A stretch of DNA of 64,000 nucleotides, from contig CAIPVV010000053.1 of NCBI GenBank assembly GCA_903868595.1, positions 1 to 64,000 of the forward strand. Reading direction: 5' to 3'. This document shows positions 7,285 to 15,466 of the stretch, piece after piece (the stretch's first letter is position 1; each line of letters opens with the position of its first letter). A model generated the notes under the pieces. It did no database searches, was not told the DNA's origin, and worked only from the letters and a program-made list of their open reading frames with translations. The position numbers and the translations under genes are program-made. This stretch comes from an uncultured Pseudomonadota bacterium (lineage in GTDB: Bacteria > Pseudomonadota > Gammaproteobacteria > Steroidobacterales > Steroidobacteraceae).

Positions 7285-8022
7285 TTGCGACTGGTCGTCT
7301 ACAACATCCGCTACGCCACGGGCACCGGCCCGGCATTCCACCTGCCCCTCCCGGGCGCCGGCTACCTGCGGAGCAGCAAGCGGGTGCTGGCGGGTCTGAC
7401 GGGTTTCTTGCGGGCGCAGGACGCCGACATCATCGGCCTGATCGAGGTCGATACCGGTTCGGTCCGCAGCGGCATGGTGAACCAGGCCCAGTCCATTGCC
7501 GATGCCCTGGGGCATTACTCGATCTACGAGTGCAAGTACGGCACAACCTCGATCAACCAGTTCCTGCCGATCGTGCGCAAGCAGTCCAACGCGTTCCTGG
7601 CCGCGCCGCGCGTCACGGGTGAGCGCTTCCACTACTTTGACTCCGGCATCAAGCGGCTGATCATCGAGCTGGAGCTGGAGGACGTGTGCGTGTTCCTCGT
7701 GCACCTATCGCTCAAGTACCGCCATCGTCAGTACCAGCTTCGCTACCTGCATGACCTGATCGAGCAGGTGAAGAAGCCGGTGATCGTGGCCGGCGACTTC
7801 AACACGTTCTGGGGCACGCACGAGCTGTACCTGTTCCAGCGCGCCACGGGCCTGCGCAGCGCCAACACCGAGGGGCTGCCGTCTTTCCCCTCGCGCGTAC
7901 CGCGCGCAGAGCTGGATTTCGTGCTGGTGAGCCCCGGTATCGAGGTCACCGGCTTCCACATCCCCGACATCCGCCTCTCGGATCACCGACCCCTGGTCTG
8001 CGATTTCACCGTGAAAGGCTAG
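7285..8022 (+). CDS. Endonuclease/exonuclease/phosphatase (EEP) family protein
   Basis: A 245-residue hydrolase of the DNase I/exonuclease III fold. Landmarks are the N-terminal RLVVYNIRYA (Asn), IIGLIEVD (metal-binding Glu), VIVAGDFNTF (Asp-x-Asn), LDFVLVS and the C-terminal LSDHRPLV (catalytic His). Such enzymes cut DNA, RNA or phospholipid and inositol phosphoesters; the substrate cannot be read from sequence. No signal peptide is present. The start is TTG at 7285 with GAGG about ten bases upstream; no ATG fits the N-terminal strand. It ends eight bases before the next gene, whose ribosome site overlaps its stop, so the two are probably one transcript. Confidence 0.82.
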   Translation: MRLVVYNIRYATGTGPAFHLPLPGAGYLRSSKRVLAGLTGFLRAQDADIIGLIEVDTGSVRSGMVNQAQSIADALGHYSIYECKYGTTSINQFLPIVRKQSNAFLAAPRVTGERFHYFDSGIKRLIIELELEDVCVFLVHLSLKYRHRQYQLRYLHDLIEQVKKPVIVAGDFNTFWGTHELYLFQRATGLRSANTEGLPSFPSRVPRAELDFVLVSPGIEVTGFHIPDIRLSDHRPLVCDFTVKG

Positions 8023-8030
8023 GAGCCCGC

Positions 8031-10079
8031 ATGCAAGCATCGGCCTGGACCTATACGCGCGAGGAAGGTGGGCTCGCCGTGCTGGTGCTGGATGTACCGG
8101 AGCGGTCGGCCAATACGCTCTCCAGCCTGGTACTCACGCAGCTGGCCGAGCAGATGGATCGCATCGAGCAGGACCGGCCGGCCGGGCTGCTCATCCGCTC
8201 GGGCAAGCGCAGCGGCTTCATCGCCGGCGCCGATATCAAGGAATTCACGACCCTGGGCAGCGAGCGCGAGGCGCTCGTCATGGTGCGCCGGGGGCAGGTG
8301 CTGTGCGATCGTCTGGCGGCCCTGCCTTGTCCCACCGTCGCGCTGATCCACGGGTTCGCGCTGGGCGGGGGACTGGAACTGGCGCTGGCCTGTCGCTACC
8401 GCGTCGGCGTGGACGACGGCCGGCTCGCCCTGGGCCTGCCTGAAGTGCAGTTGGGGATCCACCCGGGCTTCGGCGGCACCGTGCGCTCGGTGCAGCTGCT
8501 GGGCGTCCGGCCGGCCCTGGACCTCATGCTGACCGGCAAGACGCTGCGCGCGGAGCGCGCGCTTGCGCTGGGACTGATCGATCGGCTGGCCCCTCCCCAA
8601 GAGGCGGAGACCGTGGCGCGAGCGTTGCTGCGCGCAGCGCCGGCGCCGCACCGGCCCGTCCTGCTGGAGCGCATGTTGAGCCTGCCGGGGATCCGCGGGC
8701 TGCTGGCCCCGGCCTTGCTGCGCCAGCTCGCCAAGCGTGCCCGCAAGGACCACTACCCTGCCCCGTACGCCATCGTGGACCTGTGGGTGCGCTATGGGGC
8801 ACGGGGCCGCATCGCCTATGAGCAGGAGGCGGCCTCGATATCGCGCCTGTTCCTCACCTCCACGGCCCGCAACCTGGTGCGGGTCTTCCAGCTGCAGGAC
8901 AAGCTCAAGGCGCTGGGAGCACGGGACGCCGCGGCACCGGGGGCGCAGGAGGCCTTCAGGCGCGTGCACGTGATCGGCGCCGGCGTCATGGGCGGCGATA
9001 TCGCGGCCTGGTGCGCGCTGCGCGGCCTGGAGGTCACGCTGCAGGATCGGGGGCTGGAGCAGATCGAGCCGGCGCTGCGACGCGCGGCCGAGCTGATCGA
9101 GAAGCGCATCCGCGTGCCGGCCGAGCGCGCGGCGGCCCTGGCCCGCCTGCGCGCGGACGTGGAAGGCCGCGGCGTCGCCGACGCCGATGTGGTCATCGAG
9201 GCGATCTTCGAGGACCTCCAGGCCAAGCACGCGCTGTTTGCCAAGGTCGAGCCACAGCTGAAGGCCGGCGCACTGCTGGCGACCAACACTTCCAGCCTCA
9301 CGCTGGAGTCGATCGCCACGGTGCTCGCCGTGCCCGAGCGCCTGGTCGGCCTGCACTTCTTCAACCCGGTGGCGCAGATGCCGCTGGTGGAGGTCATCCA
9401 CGCCGGGCAGACGAGCCCGGCGGCCACTGCGGCGGCGCTAAGCTTCGCCCGCAAGCTGGATCGCCTGCCGCTGCCCTGCCGTAGCGCGCCGGGCTTCCTG
9501 GTCAACCGCGTGCTCGCCCCGTACCTGCTGGAGGCGCTGATTGCGCTGGAGCAAGGCATCGCGCCGGAGCTCATCGACCAGGCAGCCCAGGACTTCGGCA
9601 TGCCCATGGGTCCGGTGGAGTTGGCCGATGTCGTTGGCCTGGACGTGTGCAAGCACGTCGGGGACATCGTGGGGGCGCTCTCTGGCCGCGCCCCGCCGCT
9701 GCCCCTGACTCGCATCGAGGAGCGCATCGCTCAGCGCAAGCTCGGCCGCAAGACGGGCGAGGGCTTCTACGTGTGGAAGGATGGCAAGCCCCAGCGGCAC
9801 AGCGTCGACTGGGCCAGCGTCCCCGGGGACCTGCAGGACCGTCTGATCCTGGCCCTGGTCAACGAGTGCGTCGCGGTACTTCGCGAGGGCCTCGTGACCG
9901 AGGCAGACCTGGTGGATGCGGGGCTGATCTTCGGGGCGGGTTTCGCGCCGTTCCGGGGTGGACCGCTGGCCTGGGCCCAGCAGACTGGCAACGCCCTCAT
10001 CGTGGCGCGCCTGCAGGGACTGGCCCAGACGCAGGGGGCCCGTTTCACGCCGGATCCAGGCTGGGCACAACGCGGATGA
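8031..10079 (+). CDS. Enoyl-CoA hydratase/3-hydroxyacyl-CoA dehydrogenase (FadJ-like)
   Basis: A 682-residue bifunctional enzyme of fatty-acid beta-oxidation. The N-terminal crotonase domain has FIAGADIKEF and GGGLELALACR for the oxyanion hole and LGLPEVQLGIHPGFGGT with the catalytic Glu. The dehydrogenase domain begins near residue 309 with the NAD loop VIGAGVMGGDIA and continues with LATNTSSL and HFFNPVAQMPLVEVI, which carries the catalytic His. It hydrates trans-2-enoyl-CoA and oxidises the 3-hydroxy product. The thiolase partner is not adjacent, which fits FadJ-like rather than FadBA-operon enzymes. AGGAG ends five bases before ATG 8031. The etfBA genes at 30 kb could accept electrons from the preceding acyl-CoA dehydrogenase step. 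Confidence 0.9.
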   Translation: MQASAWTYTREEGGLAVLVLDVPERSANTLSSLVLTQLAEQMDRIEQDRPAGLLIRSGKRSGFIAGADIKEFTTLGSEREALVMVRRGQVLCDRLAALPCPTVALIHGFALGGGLELALACRYRVGVDDGRLALGLPEVQLGIHPGFGGTVRSVQLLGVRPALDLMLTGKTLRAERALALGLIDRLAPPQEAETVARALLRAAPAPHRPVLLERMLSLPGIRGLLAPALLRQLAKRARKDHYPAPYAIVDLWVRYGARGRIAYEQEAASISRLFLTSTARNLVRVFQLQDKLKALGARDAAAPGAQEAFRRVHVIGAGVMGGDIAAWCALRGLEVTLQDRGLEQIEPALRRAAELIEKRIRVPAERAAALARLRADVEGRGVADADVVIEAIFEDLQAKHALFAKVEPQLKAGALLATNTSSLTLESIATVLAVPERLVGLHFFNPVAQMPLVEVIHAGQTSPAATAAALSFARKLDRLPLPCRSAPGFLVNRVLAPYLLEALIALEQGIAPELIDQAAQDFGMPMGPVELADVVGLDVCKHVGDIVGALSGRAPPLPLTRIEERIAQRKLGRKTGEGFYVWKDGKPQRHSVDWASVPGDLQDRLILALVNECVAVLREGLVTEADLVDAGLIFGAGFAPFRGGPLAWAQQTGNALIVARLQGLAQTQGARFTPDPGWAQRG

Positions 10080-10136
10080 CCTGCGCGGATTGTGACGCAG
10101 ATCGGACTTGTACCGGTCTGGGCGCCCAGGCCCCTG

Positions 10137-10145
10137 TGCTAATAT
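10137..10145 (+). promoter_or_regulatory. Possible extended -10 promoter for the CNB/rhodanese gene
   Basis: TGCTAATAT (TG-n-TAATAT) stands about 70 bases before ATG 10214, just after a GGGCGCCC palindrome at 10120-10127. No good -35 hexamer is visible at the right spacing, as is common for extended -10 promoters. Assigned by eye only. Confidence 0.35.
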
Positions 10146-10213
10146 GTTCAAAGGGTTGCGCCGTTTTGTTCTCTTGGCGCTAAGGTGTTCACCGTCCGAG
10201 GCTTTCGCGAACA

Positions 10214-11290
10214 ATGAGTGAAGAAAGGGCTGCCGATGTCGCCCTGCTGAAGCGTTTCACGCCGCTGGCCGGCATGAAGCAGGAAAACCAGGCTTCACTG
10301 GCCCGTAAGGTGATCGTGCGTCAGCTCGATCCCGGCCGGCTGCTGTTCAAGGAAGGCGACAACGACAAGCACACGTACTGGATCGTTTCCGGCTCGGTGG
10401 AGCTGCGCGAGGGCGACCAGGTCGTGGCCATCGTGCAGGGTGGCACCCCTGAGGCGCGCAGCCCCCTCTCCCCGAAGAACCCGCGCAGCTGTTCGGCCCG
10501 TGCCCTGGAGCCGCTGGAGTATCTGTCGATCGACAGCGAGCTGCTGGACGTGATGATCACCTGGGACCAGACCGGCACCTACGAGGTCTCGGAGCTTCAG
10601 GCGCAGTTCGAGGGCGTCGCGGAAGATGACTGGATGACCACGTTGCTGCAGAACCGCGCCCTGCACCGCATTCCGCCCGCCAAAATCCAGGCGATCTTCA
10701 TGCGCATGCAGCGCATGCCGTTTCGCGCCGGAGAGGTCGTGATCCAGCAAGGGTCCGATGGCCACTTCTTCTATGCCATCATCAGCGGTCGCTGCGTGGT
10801 GACTCGCGAGACTCCCCTCAACAAGGACGGCATCAAGCTGGCAGAGCTGGGCGTGGGCGATACCTTTGGCGAGGAGGCCCTCATCTCCGAGTCCAAGCGC
10901 AACGCGACGGTCGTCATGCTGACCGACGGCGTGCTGATGCGCCTGAAAAAGCAGGATTTCCGCGAGCTCATGAACGAGCCGCTGCTGCAGTGGGTCGACT
11001 ACGAGAAGGCCAGGCAGATCATCGACAAGGGCGGCAAGTGGCTGGACGTGCGCCTGCCGTCCGAGCACCAGAACCTCGCGGTCGAGGGCTCCGCCAACAT
11101 CCCGCTGTACTTCATCCGCCTGAAGCTCTCCACGCTCAACAAGGGCACCAAGTACGTCGTGTACTGCGATACGGGTCGCCGCAGCTCGGCTGCGGCCTAC
11201 ATCCTGCTGGAGCGTGGCTTCGATGCCTATGTGCTCCAGGATGGCCTCTCCAGCGTTGATACCGGGCTGCGACGGGCCACGCCGACCTGA
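10214..11290 (+). CDS. Tandem cyclic-nucleotide-binding domains fused to a rhodanese domain
   Basis: A 358-residue cytoplasmic protein. Residues about 10-125 form a first CNB-like domain (PGRLLFKEGDNDKHTYWIVSGSVEL) without a clear phosphate-binding cassette. Residues about 150-260 form a second one with a good cassette, FGEEALISESKRNATV. Residues about 270-350 are a rhodanese-like domain with WLDVRLPSEH and the active-site loop CDTGRRS. This architecture suggests a cyclic-nucleotide-gated sulphurtransferase or sensor; the signal and acceptor are unknown. It is monocistronic, with its own upstream promoter region and no DNA-binding domain. Confidence 0.85.
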   Translation: MSEERAADVALLKRFTPLAGMKQENQASLARKVIVRQLDPGRLLFKEGDNDKHTYWIVSGSVELREGDQVVAIVQGGTPEARSPLSPKNPRSCSARALEPLEYLSIDSELLDVMITWDQTGTYEVSELQAQFEGVAEDDWMTTLLQNRALHRIPPAKIQAIFMRMQRMPFRAGEVVIQQGSDGHFFYAIISGRCVVTRETPLNKDGIKLAELGVGDTFGEEALISESKRNATVVMLTDGVLMRLKKQDFRELMNEPLLQWVDYEKARQIIDKGGKWLDVRLPSEHQNLAVEGSANIPLYFIRLKLSTLNKGTKYVVYCDTGRRSSAAAYILLERGFDAYVLQDGLSSVDTGLRRATPT

Positions 11291-11365
11291 GGCCCCTGGC
11301 CTTCCCGCCTCCGGGCAGCTGCCGGATTCGGGGCGGCCTGCGCAGCGGGAAATCCCTGGCAGCCC

Positions 11366-11668
11366 CTAGTCCTGCGACTCGCTGCGTCGCGCGAACGCCT
11401 TTCGCAGCTTCTCGATGTCCCGGACCAGGGCATGCCTGAAGGTGGCTGCGTCCATGCCGGCTGGCGGGGCTCCACCGGTGAGCCACGTCTTGAAGTCAGC
11501 CCGCACGGCGGCCAGCTTCTCCGACGTATAGGCTTGCCCGCCCGCGCCGCGCTCCAGGTGACCCAGCACGCTCTCTGCCTGCGCCAATGCCGCGGCATCC
11601 ACCCGCGGGCCGCTCTCCAGGAGGGCCACCAGGCGCTCGATGTCATGCCCCACGTCTGCTGCTTGCAT
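11366..11668 (-). CDS. Small hypothetical protein
   Basis: A 100-residue, probably helical, acidic soluble protein (MQAADVGHDIERLVALLES..., ending LRKAFARRSESQD). It has no signal peptide, Cys pairs or recognised motif. GGGGAGGG lies just before ATG 11668, a strong ribosome site that supports a real gene. It sits alone on the minus strand between the convergent CNB/rhodanese gene and the small lipoprotein gene. Function unknown. Confidence 0.55.
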   Translation of the reverse strand: MQAADVGHDIERLVALLESGPRVDAAALAQAESVLGHLERGAGGQAYTSEKLAAVRADFKTWLTGGAPPAGMDAATFRHALVRDIEKLRKAFARRSESQD

Positions 11669-11751
11669 GGTCCCTCCCCGGAAGGCCGTTGCCGACTTTG
11701 CAACAGCCTGGCAGGGTCGGGTACGCGAGAGGATGCGGGAGGCTACCTACC

Positions 11752-11949
11752 TCAATGCTCGCGGGAGGAGCGAGCGTCCCGATCATCGTGACGGCTATCG
11801 ACACAGCGTTCAGAGCCGCCATCGCGTTCGCGGCTGCAGTCCCGGCCACCGCCGCGACGCTCGCCCCAACCACGGTCGTAGATGCAGCCGCTCAGCGTCA
11901 TGACGGCCAGCACCAAGCCCAAGGCACCAACACGTGAAATTTGGTTCAT
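11752..11949 (-). CDS. Very small predicted lipoprotein, Arg/Asp-rich
   Basis: A 65-residue protein starting MNQISRVGALGLVLAVMTLS with the lipobox LSGC at residues 19-22, so it should be lipidated at Cys22. The mature part is short and highly charged (RGGGRDCSRERDGGSERCVD, then DSRHDDRDARSSREH). AGGAG seven bases before ATG 11949 decides this start inside a longer open frame. Similar tiny lipoproteins are common in this group, but I know no function. Confidence 0.6.
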   Translation of the reverse strand: MNQISRVGALGLVLAVMTLSGCIYDRGWGERRGGGRDCSRERDGGSERCVDSRHDDRDARSSREH

Positions 11950-12263
11950 CAGAATACTCCTGTTGTCTTGCCGACAGGATTGCACCGCGACACAGGAGCG
12001 TCGGTGCGTTGGCATACGCTTGGGAGACGCGCCCGGGCTTTCCCCGCACCGGGCCGTAAGGCCGCCAAGGGGATCTATGCGCCGTGCGCAGCGGGCGGCG
12101 GGGAGGCCGACAATCAAGCGGTGGGGCGGCGTCCCAGGGCCACTGGAGAGGGTCGTTCGCGCGGCATCGGGGCGGGGGGAGTCTTTCCGCCGGTGAGTCA
12201 TCACCGCACCGAGCGGGCGCGCAGCAGGGCCGTTCGCGGCAGGCAACGGATTCGGGCTATCCG
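11950..12263. other. Intergenic region, nothing recognised
   Basis: About 310 bases between the small lipoprotein gene and the bcsG remnant. It must hold the lipoprotein promoter. No terminator, repeat or protein-like frame was identified. Confidence 0.4.
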
Positions 12264-13136
12264 CTAGCGTCCCCAGCTTTTCCAGCTGTCGCCGAAACGG
12301 CGCACAAAGTACGTGCTGCCACTTTCCATCACCACCGTGCCAGCATTCTCGGCAACCGAACGTGTGGTCGGCAGATCCGCCACAAGGTCCTCCACAGGTA
12401 TCGAGGCGCCTTCATCAAACGGATTGTTCGCGGTCACCCTGGAAAGCAGCGTAGCGAGTGCGAGGAAGCTGGTGCGGCTGTCCACGATACGAGGCGCCAC
12501 CTCCCCTCTCGGTGTGTCGCCAATGAACGCCACGGCGACCGGTACCCGGGTGATCGCCGGCGAGGGTATCTCCCGCAGGCCCGGCATCTGGTGAGGCTCG
12601 CCGCCGACGGCAGCCCCATGCTCCGCGACAAGCACAACGATTGCATGTCGGTGGGAAGCGCGGATGTCGGCCATGAAGTGGCCCAGATCGGCAAAGAGTT
12701 TTTTTGCGCGGGGAGCGAACCGAAATGACTCAGGACTGCTGGGCGCACCGACGAGTTGGTTGCCGTCATGCAGCGATATCGTGTTGTAGTAGAGGACCTC
12801 GCGCTGCGCCCTGCCTTCGCCAAGACGCTGCTGCCACCAACGGGAGAGCACCGAGTAGTCGTCGAGAACCGGCGAACCCTCGAAGGACCTCTGGCTGACA
12901 GTGGCCCCCTCATTGGAGTCGGGCCGCGCAGAGACCCCCGCGAAGCGCGAGAGGTCGCTAAAGAAGTTTCCGAACCGGCCGTCGTGATTCATGAGCCAGT
13001 GGGGTTCAAAGCCCGCACTCTCCAGGCCAGCAAGCAACAGGCACTGCTGCGCCGGGTTGTCGTACAGCTCGGCCTCGGGGCGCTGTCCGCAATTCGCGCG
13101 TAGTAGGCGGATGGCAGCTGGCCCCGAGTAGCTGGC
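12264..13136 (-). pseudogene. bcsG: bcsG remnant: C-terminal half of a cellulose phosphoethanolamine transferase
   Basis: The frame matches the periplasmic catalytic domain of BcsG from SYSGPAAIRLLRANCGQ to the normal C-terminus: MNHDGRFGNFFSDL, SFEGSPVLDDY, YYNTISLHDGN, VLVAEHGAAVGG, REIPSPAITRVPV. BcsG adds phosphoethanolamine to cellulose. The catalytic Ser of SYSG and the Glu-His of EHGAA are retained. The roughly 230-250 upstream residues with the membrane segments and the zinc-binding Cys are missing, and the sequence upstream of SYSG is unrelated in all three frames. No start codon with a ribosome site fits, and no other bcs gene is near. This is a 5'-truncated, probably non-functional gene left by deletion or rearrangement. 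Confidence 0.78.
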
Positions 13137-13414
13137 CCGCGACCGGCGGGTTCGCGCAGCGCCGGTCTGCCACGGGCTGGGCCCTGGAGCCTTGGAGTCA
13201 CCGGGTTGGGCGCCCTCGGCGCCGGGCCTGGGCAGCCTCCTCCTCGCTGTTGCGCAGATCGCCGGGGGCACCTACCCCCGGCAAATCCCGCAGTCTTGAG
13301 GTCAATCGCCCGAGGCTGAATGCCGGCGGCGCGCTGTTGTCCTGGGGAGGTTGGGATGCAGGCAATGGCGGGAGGCCCCACGGGACCTGGGACCCCTGTC
13401 CCGCGCCATTTTCC

Positions 13415-13786
13415 TCACATCGTATGCGTGGACTTTTCGCCCGAGAGCGCGCCGGCCAGGTAGTTCTCGATGCGCTTTTGCGTCTGGCCGCGGTCCTGTT
13501 CGCTGAACTGCACGCCGATGCCGGCCGTGCGCTTGCCCTGCGAGCCCTTGGGGGTCACCCAGATCACGCGGCCGGCGACGGGAAGCTTTTCATCCTCGCC
13601 CATCAGGTTCAGCAGCATGAAGACTTCATCGCCCAGGCGGTAGTTGCTGTTGGTCGGGATGAACAGCCCGCCATTGCGCACGAACGGCATGTAGGCCAGG
13701 TACAGGGCGCTCTTGTCCTTGATCGTGAGCGTGAGCAGGCCTGGCTTGTTGATGCCCGAGCGTGCTGTTGAATCGCGTAACGTCAT
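13415..13786 (-). CDS. pilZ: PilZ-domain protein
   Basis: A 123-residue single-domain protein of the PilZ fold (YLAYMPFVRNGGLFIPTNSNYRLGDEVFMLLNLMGE, VAGRVIWVTPKG, AGIGVQFSEQD). It sits last in the fab-tmk-holB cluster, as pilZ does beside holB in Pseudomonas and Xanthomonas, where it is needed for type IV pilus assembly. The classical c-di-GMP-binding RxxxR and D/NxSxxG motifs are absent, as in the founding PilZ, so a protein-interaction role is more likely than nucleotide binding. The gap after holB is 43 bases. Confidence 0.88.
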   Translation of the reverse strand: MTLRDSTARSGINKPGLLTLTIKDKSALYLAYMPFVRNGGLFIPTNSNYRLGDEVFMLLNLMGEDEKLPVAGRVIWVTPKGSQGKRTAGIGVQFSEQDRGQTQKRIENYLAGALSGEKSTHTM

Positions 13787-13829
13787 GATCTACCTGAATT
13801 ACCCTAGTCCTACATCCCGCCCGTAAGCA

Positions 13830-14813
13830 TCAGAGCATCCGCGCGCGTACCGCGCCACGGCTGAACCGCCACAAGAGCCGCTCCACCGCCAGCGCCTTGT
13901 TCAGGGTGGTGGTGGCCTGCTGGCGTATTTCCTTCACGCCGTCCAGCAGGCCGAGAGCCGTGGCCATATTTATGTCCAAATCCGGCCCCGACAAGTGGGC
14001 GCCAGGCCGCATTTTCGCAGAATGCCCTGCCAACTCAGGTCCTTGTAGCACACGGCGTGTGAGATAGGTCTCAATGCAGTTCAGGCGCAGCCGTAGCGCC
14101 TCCTTGGACCAGGCGTCGGCGGTGCGCACCACGTCCAGGCTCCCCTTGAGCGCCTCCTGCAGTGCACGCCAGGTGTCGTCCCGCAGTTCCCGCAGGCGGG
14201 TGGGATCCCCGTCCAGAGCCTCCAGGGCGGCTCCCCCGACCGCATCCAGCGCCGCCGGCCAGTCGGCCGAGGGGCGCTGTGCCTGCAGCCAGGCCAGCAC
14301 CTGCTCCCGCGGCGGGGGCGCGATGCGCAGGCGCTGGCAGCGGCTGAGGATCGTGGCCGGCAGGCTCGAGGGGCGGGTCGTGACCAGCAGGATGTGCAGT
14401 CTGGGCCGCGGCTCCTCCAGCGTCTTGAGCAAGGCGTTGGCGGCGTTGTGGTTCAGGGCGTCGGCGGGGCTGATCACGGCAACGCTCCCACGACCCTCGT
14501 AGCTGGTCATCACCAGCTGCTCGCAGGCGTCCCGCACGTCATCCACGGTGATCTGCTGCAGCTTGGATTCCTCCTTGGGCTCCACGCGCAGCAGGTCCGG
14601 GTGCTCCCCGCTCTCCACGCGGCGGCAGGCCGAGCACACCCCGCAGGCCGGGGTCTCGCCGCTGCAGAGGATCAGCTGGGCGATGCGCTTGACCAGCCGG
14701 ATGCCGCCCGCCCCCGGGGCGTCGTGCACCAGCAGGCCCTGCGACAGGCGCCCGGCCGCGGCAGCGGCCAGCACGCTCTGGAAGGGGGCGTCCAGCCAGG
14801 GCAGCGTACTCAT
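13830..14813 (-). CDS. holB: DNA polymerase III delta-prime subunit
   Basis: A 327-residue clamp-loader subunit. The N-terminal AAA+ module has a degenerate P-loop (VHDAPGAGGIRLVKRIA, without the GK of active ATPases), as expected for delta-prime. A Cys cluster typical of the zinc finger follows (CSGETPACGVCSACRRVESGEHPD), then the sensor region (LLVTTRPSSLPATILSRCQRL). It works with HolA and DnaX to load the beta clamp. The ATG overlaps the tmk stop by four bases, so the genes are translationally coupled. Confidence 0.92.
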   Translation of the reverse strand: MSTLPWLDAPFQSVLAAAAAGRLSQGLLVHDAPGAGGIRLVKRIAQLILCSGETPACGVCSACRRVESGEHPDLLRVEPKEESKLQQITVDDVRDACEQLVMTSYEGRGSVAVISPADALNHNAANALLKTLEEPRPRLHILLVTTRPSSLPATILSRCQRLRIAPPPREQVLAWLQAQRPSADWPAALDAVGGAALEALDGDPTRLRELRDDTWRALQEALKGSLDVVRTADAWSKEALRLRLNCIETYLTRRVLQGPELAGHSAKMRPGAHLSGPDLDINMATALGLLDGVKEIRQQATTTLNKALAVERLLWRFSRGAVRARML

Positions 14814-15466
14814 GCCGGCGCCGCCCCGAGCAGCGCCCTGAGGGCTTCTGCGGCCTGCTGCTGCACAAGGTCGGGGCTGACGCTGGCGTCCAGGACCGCA
14901 AATCGGCCGGGCTCGGCCCGCGCCAGGTCCAGGTAGCGGCGCCGGACGCGCTCGAAGAAGGCCAGGGCCTCATCCTCGAAACGATCCCCACCCTCCCCCC
15001 GGCCACGGGCCCGCGCCAGTCCCTGCGCCGGCGTCAGGTCCAGCAGCAACGTGAGATCCGGCGCCAGGCCGGGGTGGGCCACGGCGCTCAGGGAGCGGAT
15101 CTGGGCCGCATCCAGGCCCCGGCCGCCGCCCTGATAGGCCAGGCTCGCGTCGGTGAAGCGATCGCACAGCACCCACTCGCCGCGGGCCAGCGCCGGGCGG
15201 ATCAGGTTCTCCACGTGCACCGCGCGCGCGGCGAACATCAGCAGCAGTTCCGCGGCCGGCGGCACGGGCTCCTCGCCCCGGGAGAGCACCAGGGCACGGA
15301 TCGATTCGGCCAGCGGCGTGCCGCCCGGCTCGCGCGTGGCGTGCACGATCAGACCCTCGGCCCGCAGCCACGGGGCCAGGGCACGCGCGAGCGTGGACTT
15401 GCCCGAGCCCTCGATGCCCTCCAGCGTGATGAAGCGGCCCCGGCGGGCCTGGCTTGTGCGCGTCAT
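14810..15466 (-). CDS. tmk: Thymidylate kinase
   Basis: A 218-residue kinase that phosphorylates dTMP to dTDP. The P-loop is FITLEGIEGSGKSTLA, followed by ATREPGGTPLAESIRALVL with the DR(E/Y)-type substrate segment, LCDRFTDASLAYQGGGRG and the LID region RGRGEGGDRFE. Length and motifs are normal. The ATG overlaps the mltG stop by four bases. Confidence 0.94.
   Translation of the reverse strand: MTRTSQARRGRFITLEGIEGSGKSTLARALAPWLRAEGLIVHATREPGGTPLAESIRALVLSRGEEPVPPAAELLLMFAARAVHVENLIRPALARGEWVLCDRFTDASLAYQGGGRGLDAAQIRSLSAVAHPGLAPDLTLLLDLTPAQGLARARGRGEGGDRFEDEALAFFERVRRRYLDLARAEPGRFAVLDASVSPDLVQQQAAEALRALLGAAPA

Noticed and set aside
8019-9401. Long minus-strand frame opposite the FadJ-like gene
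   Set aside because: It is the mirror of a codon-biased GC-rich gene and has no recognisable domain, unlike the plus-strand enzyme.
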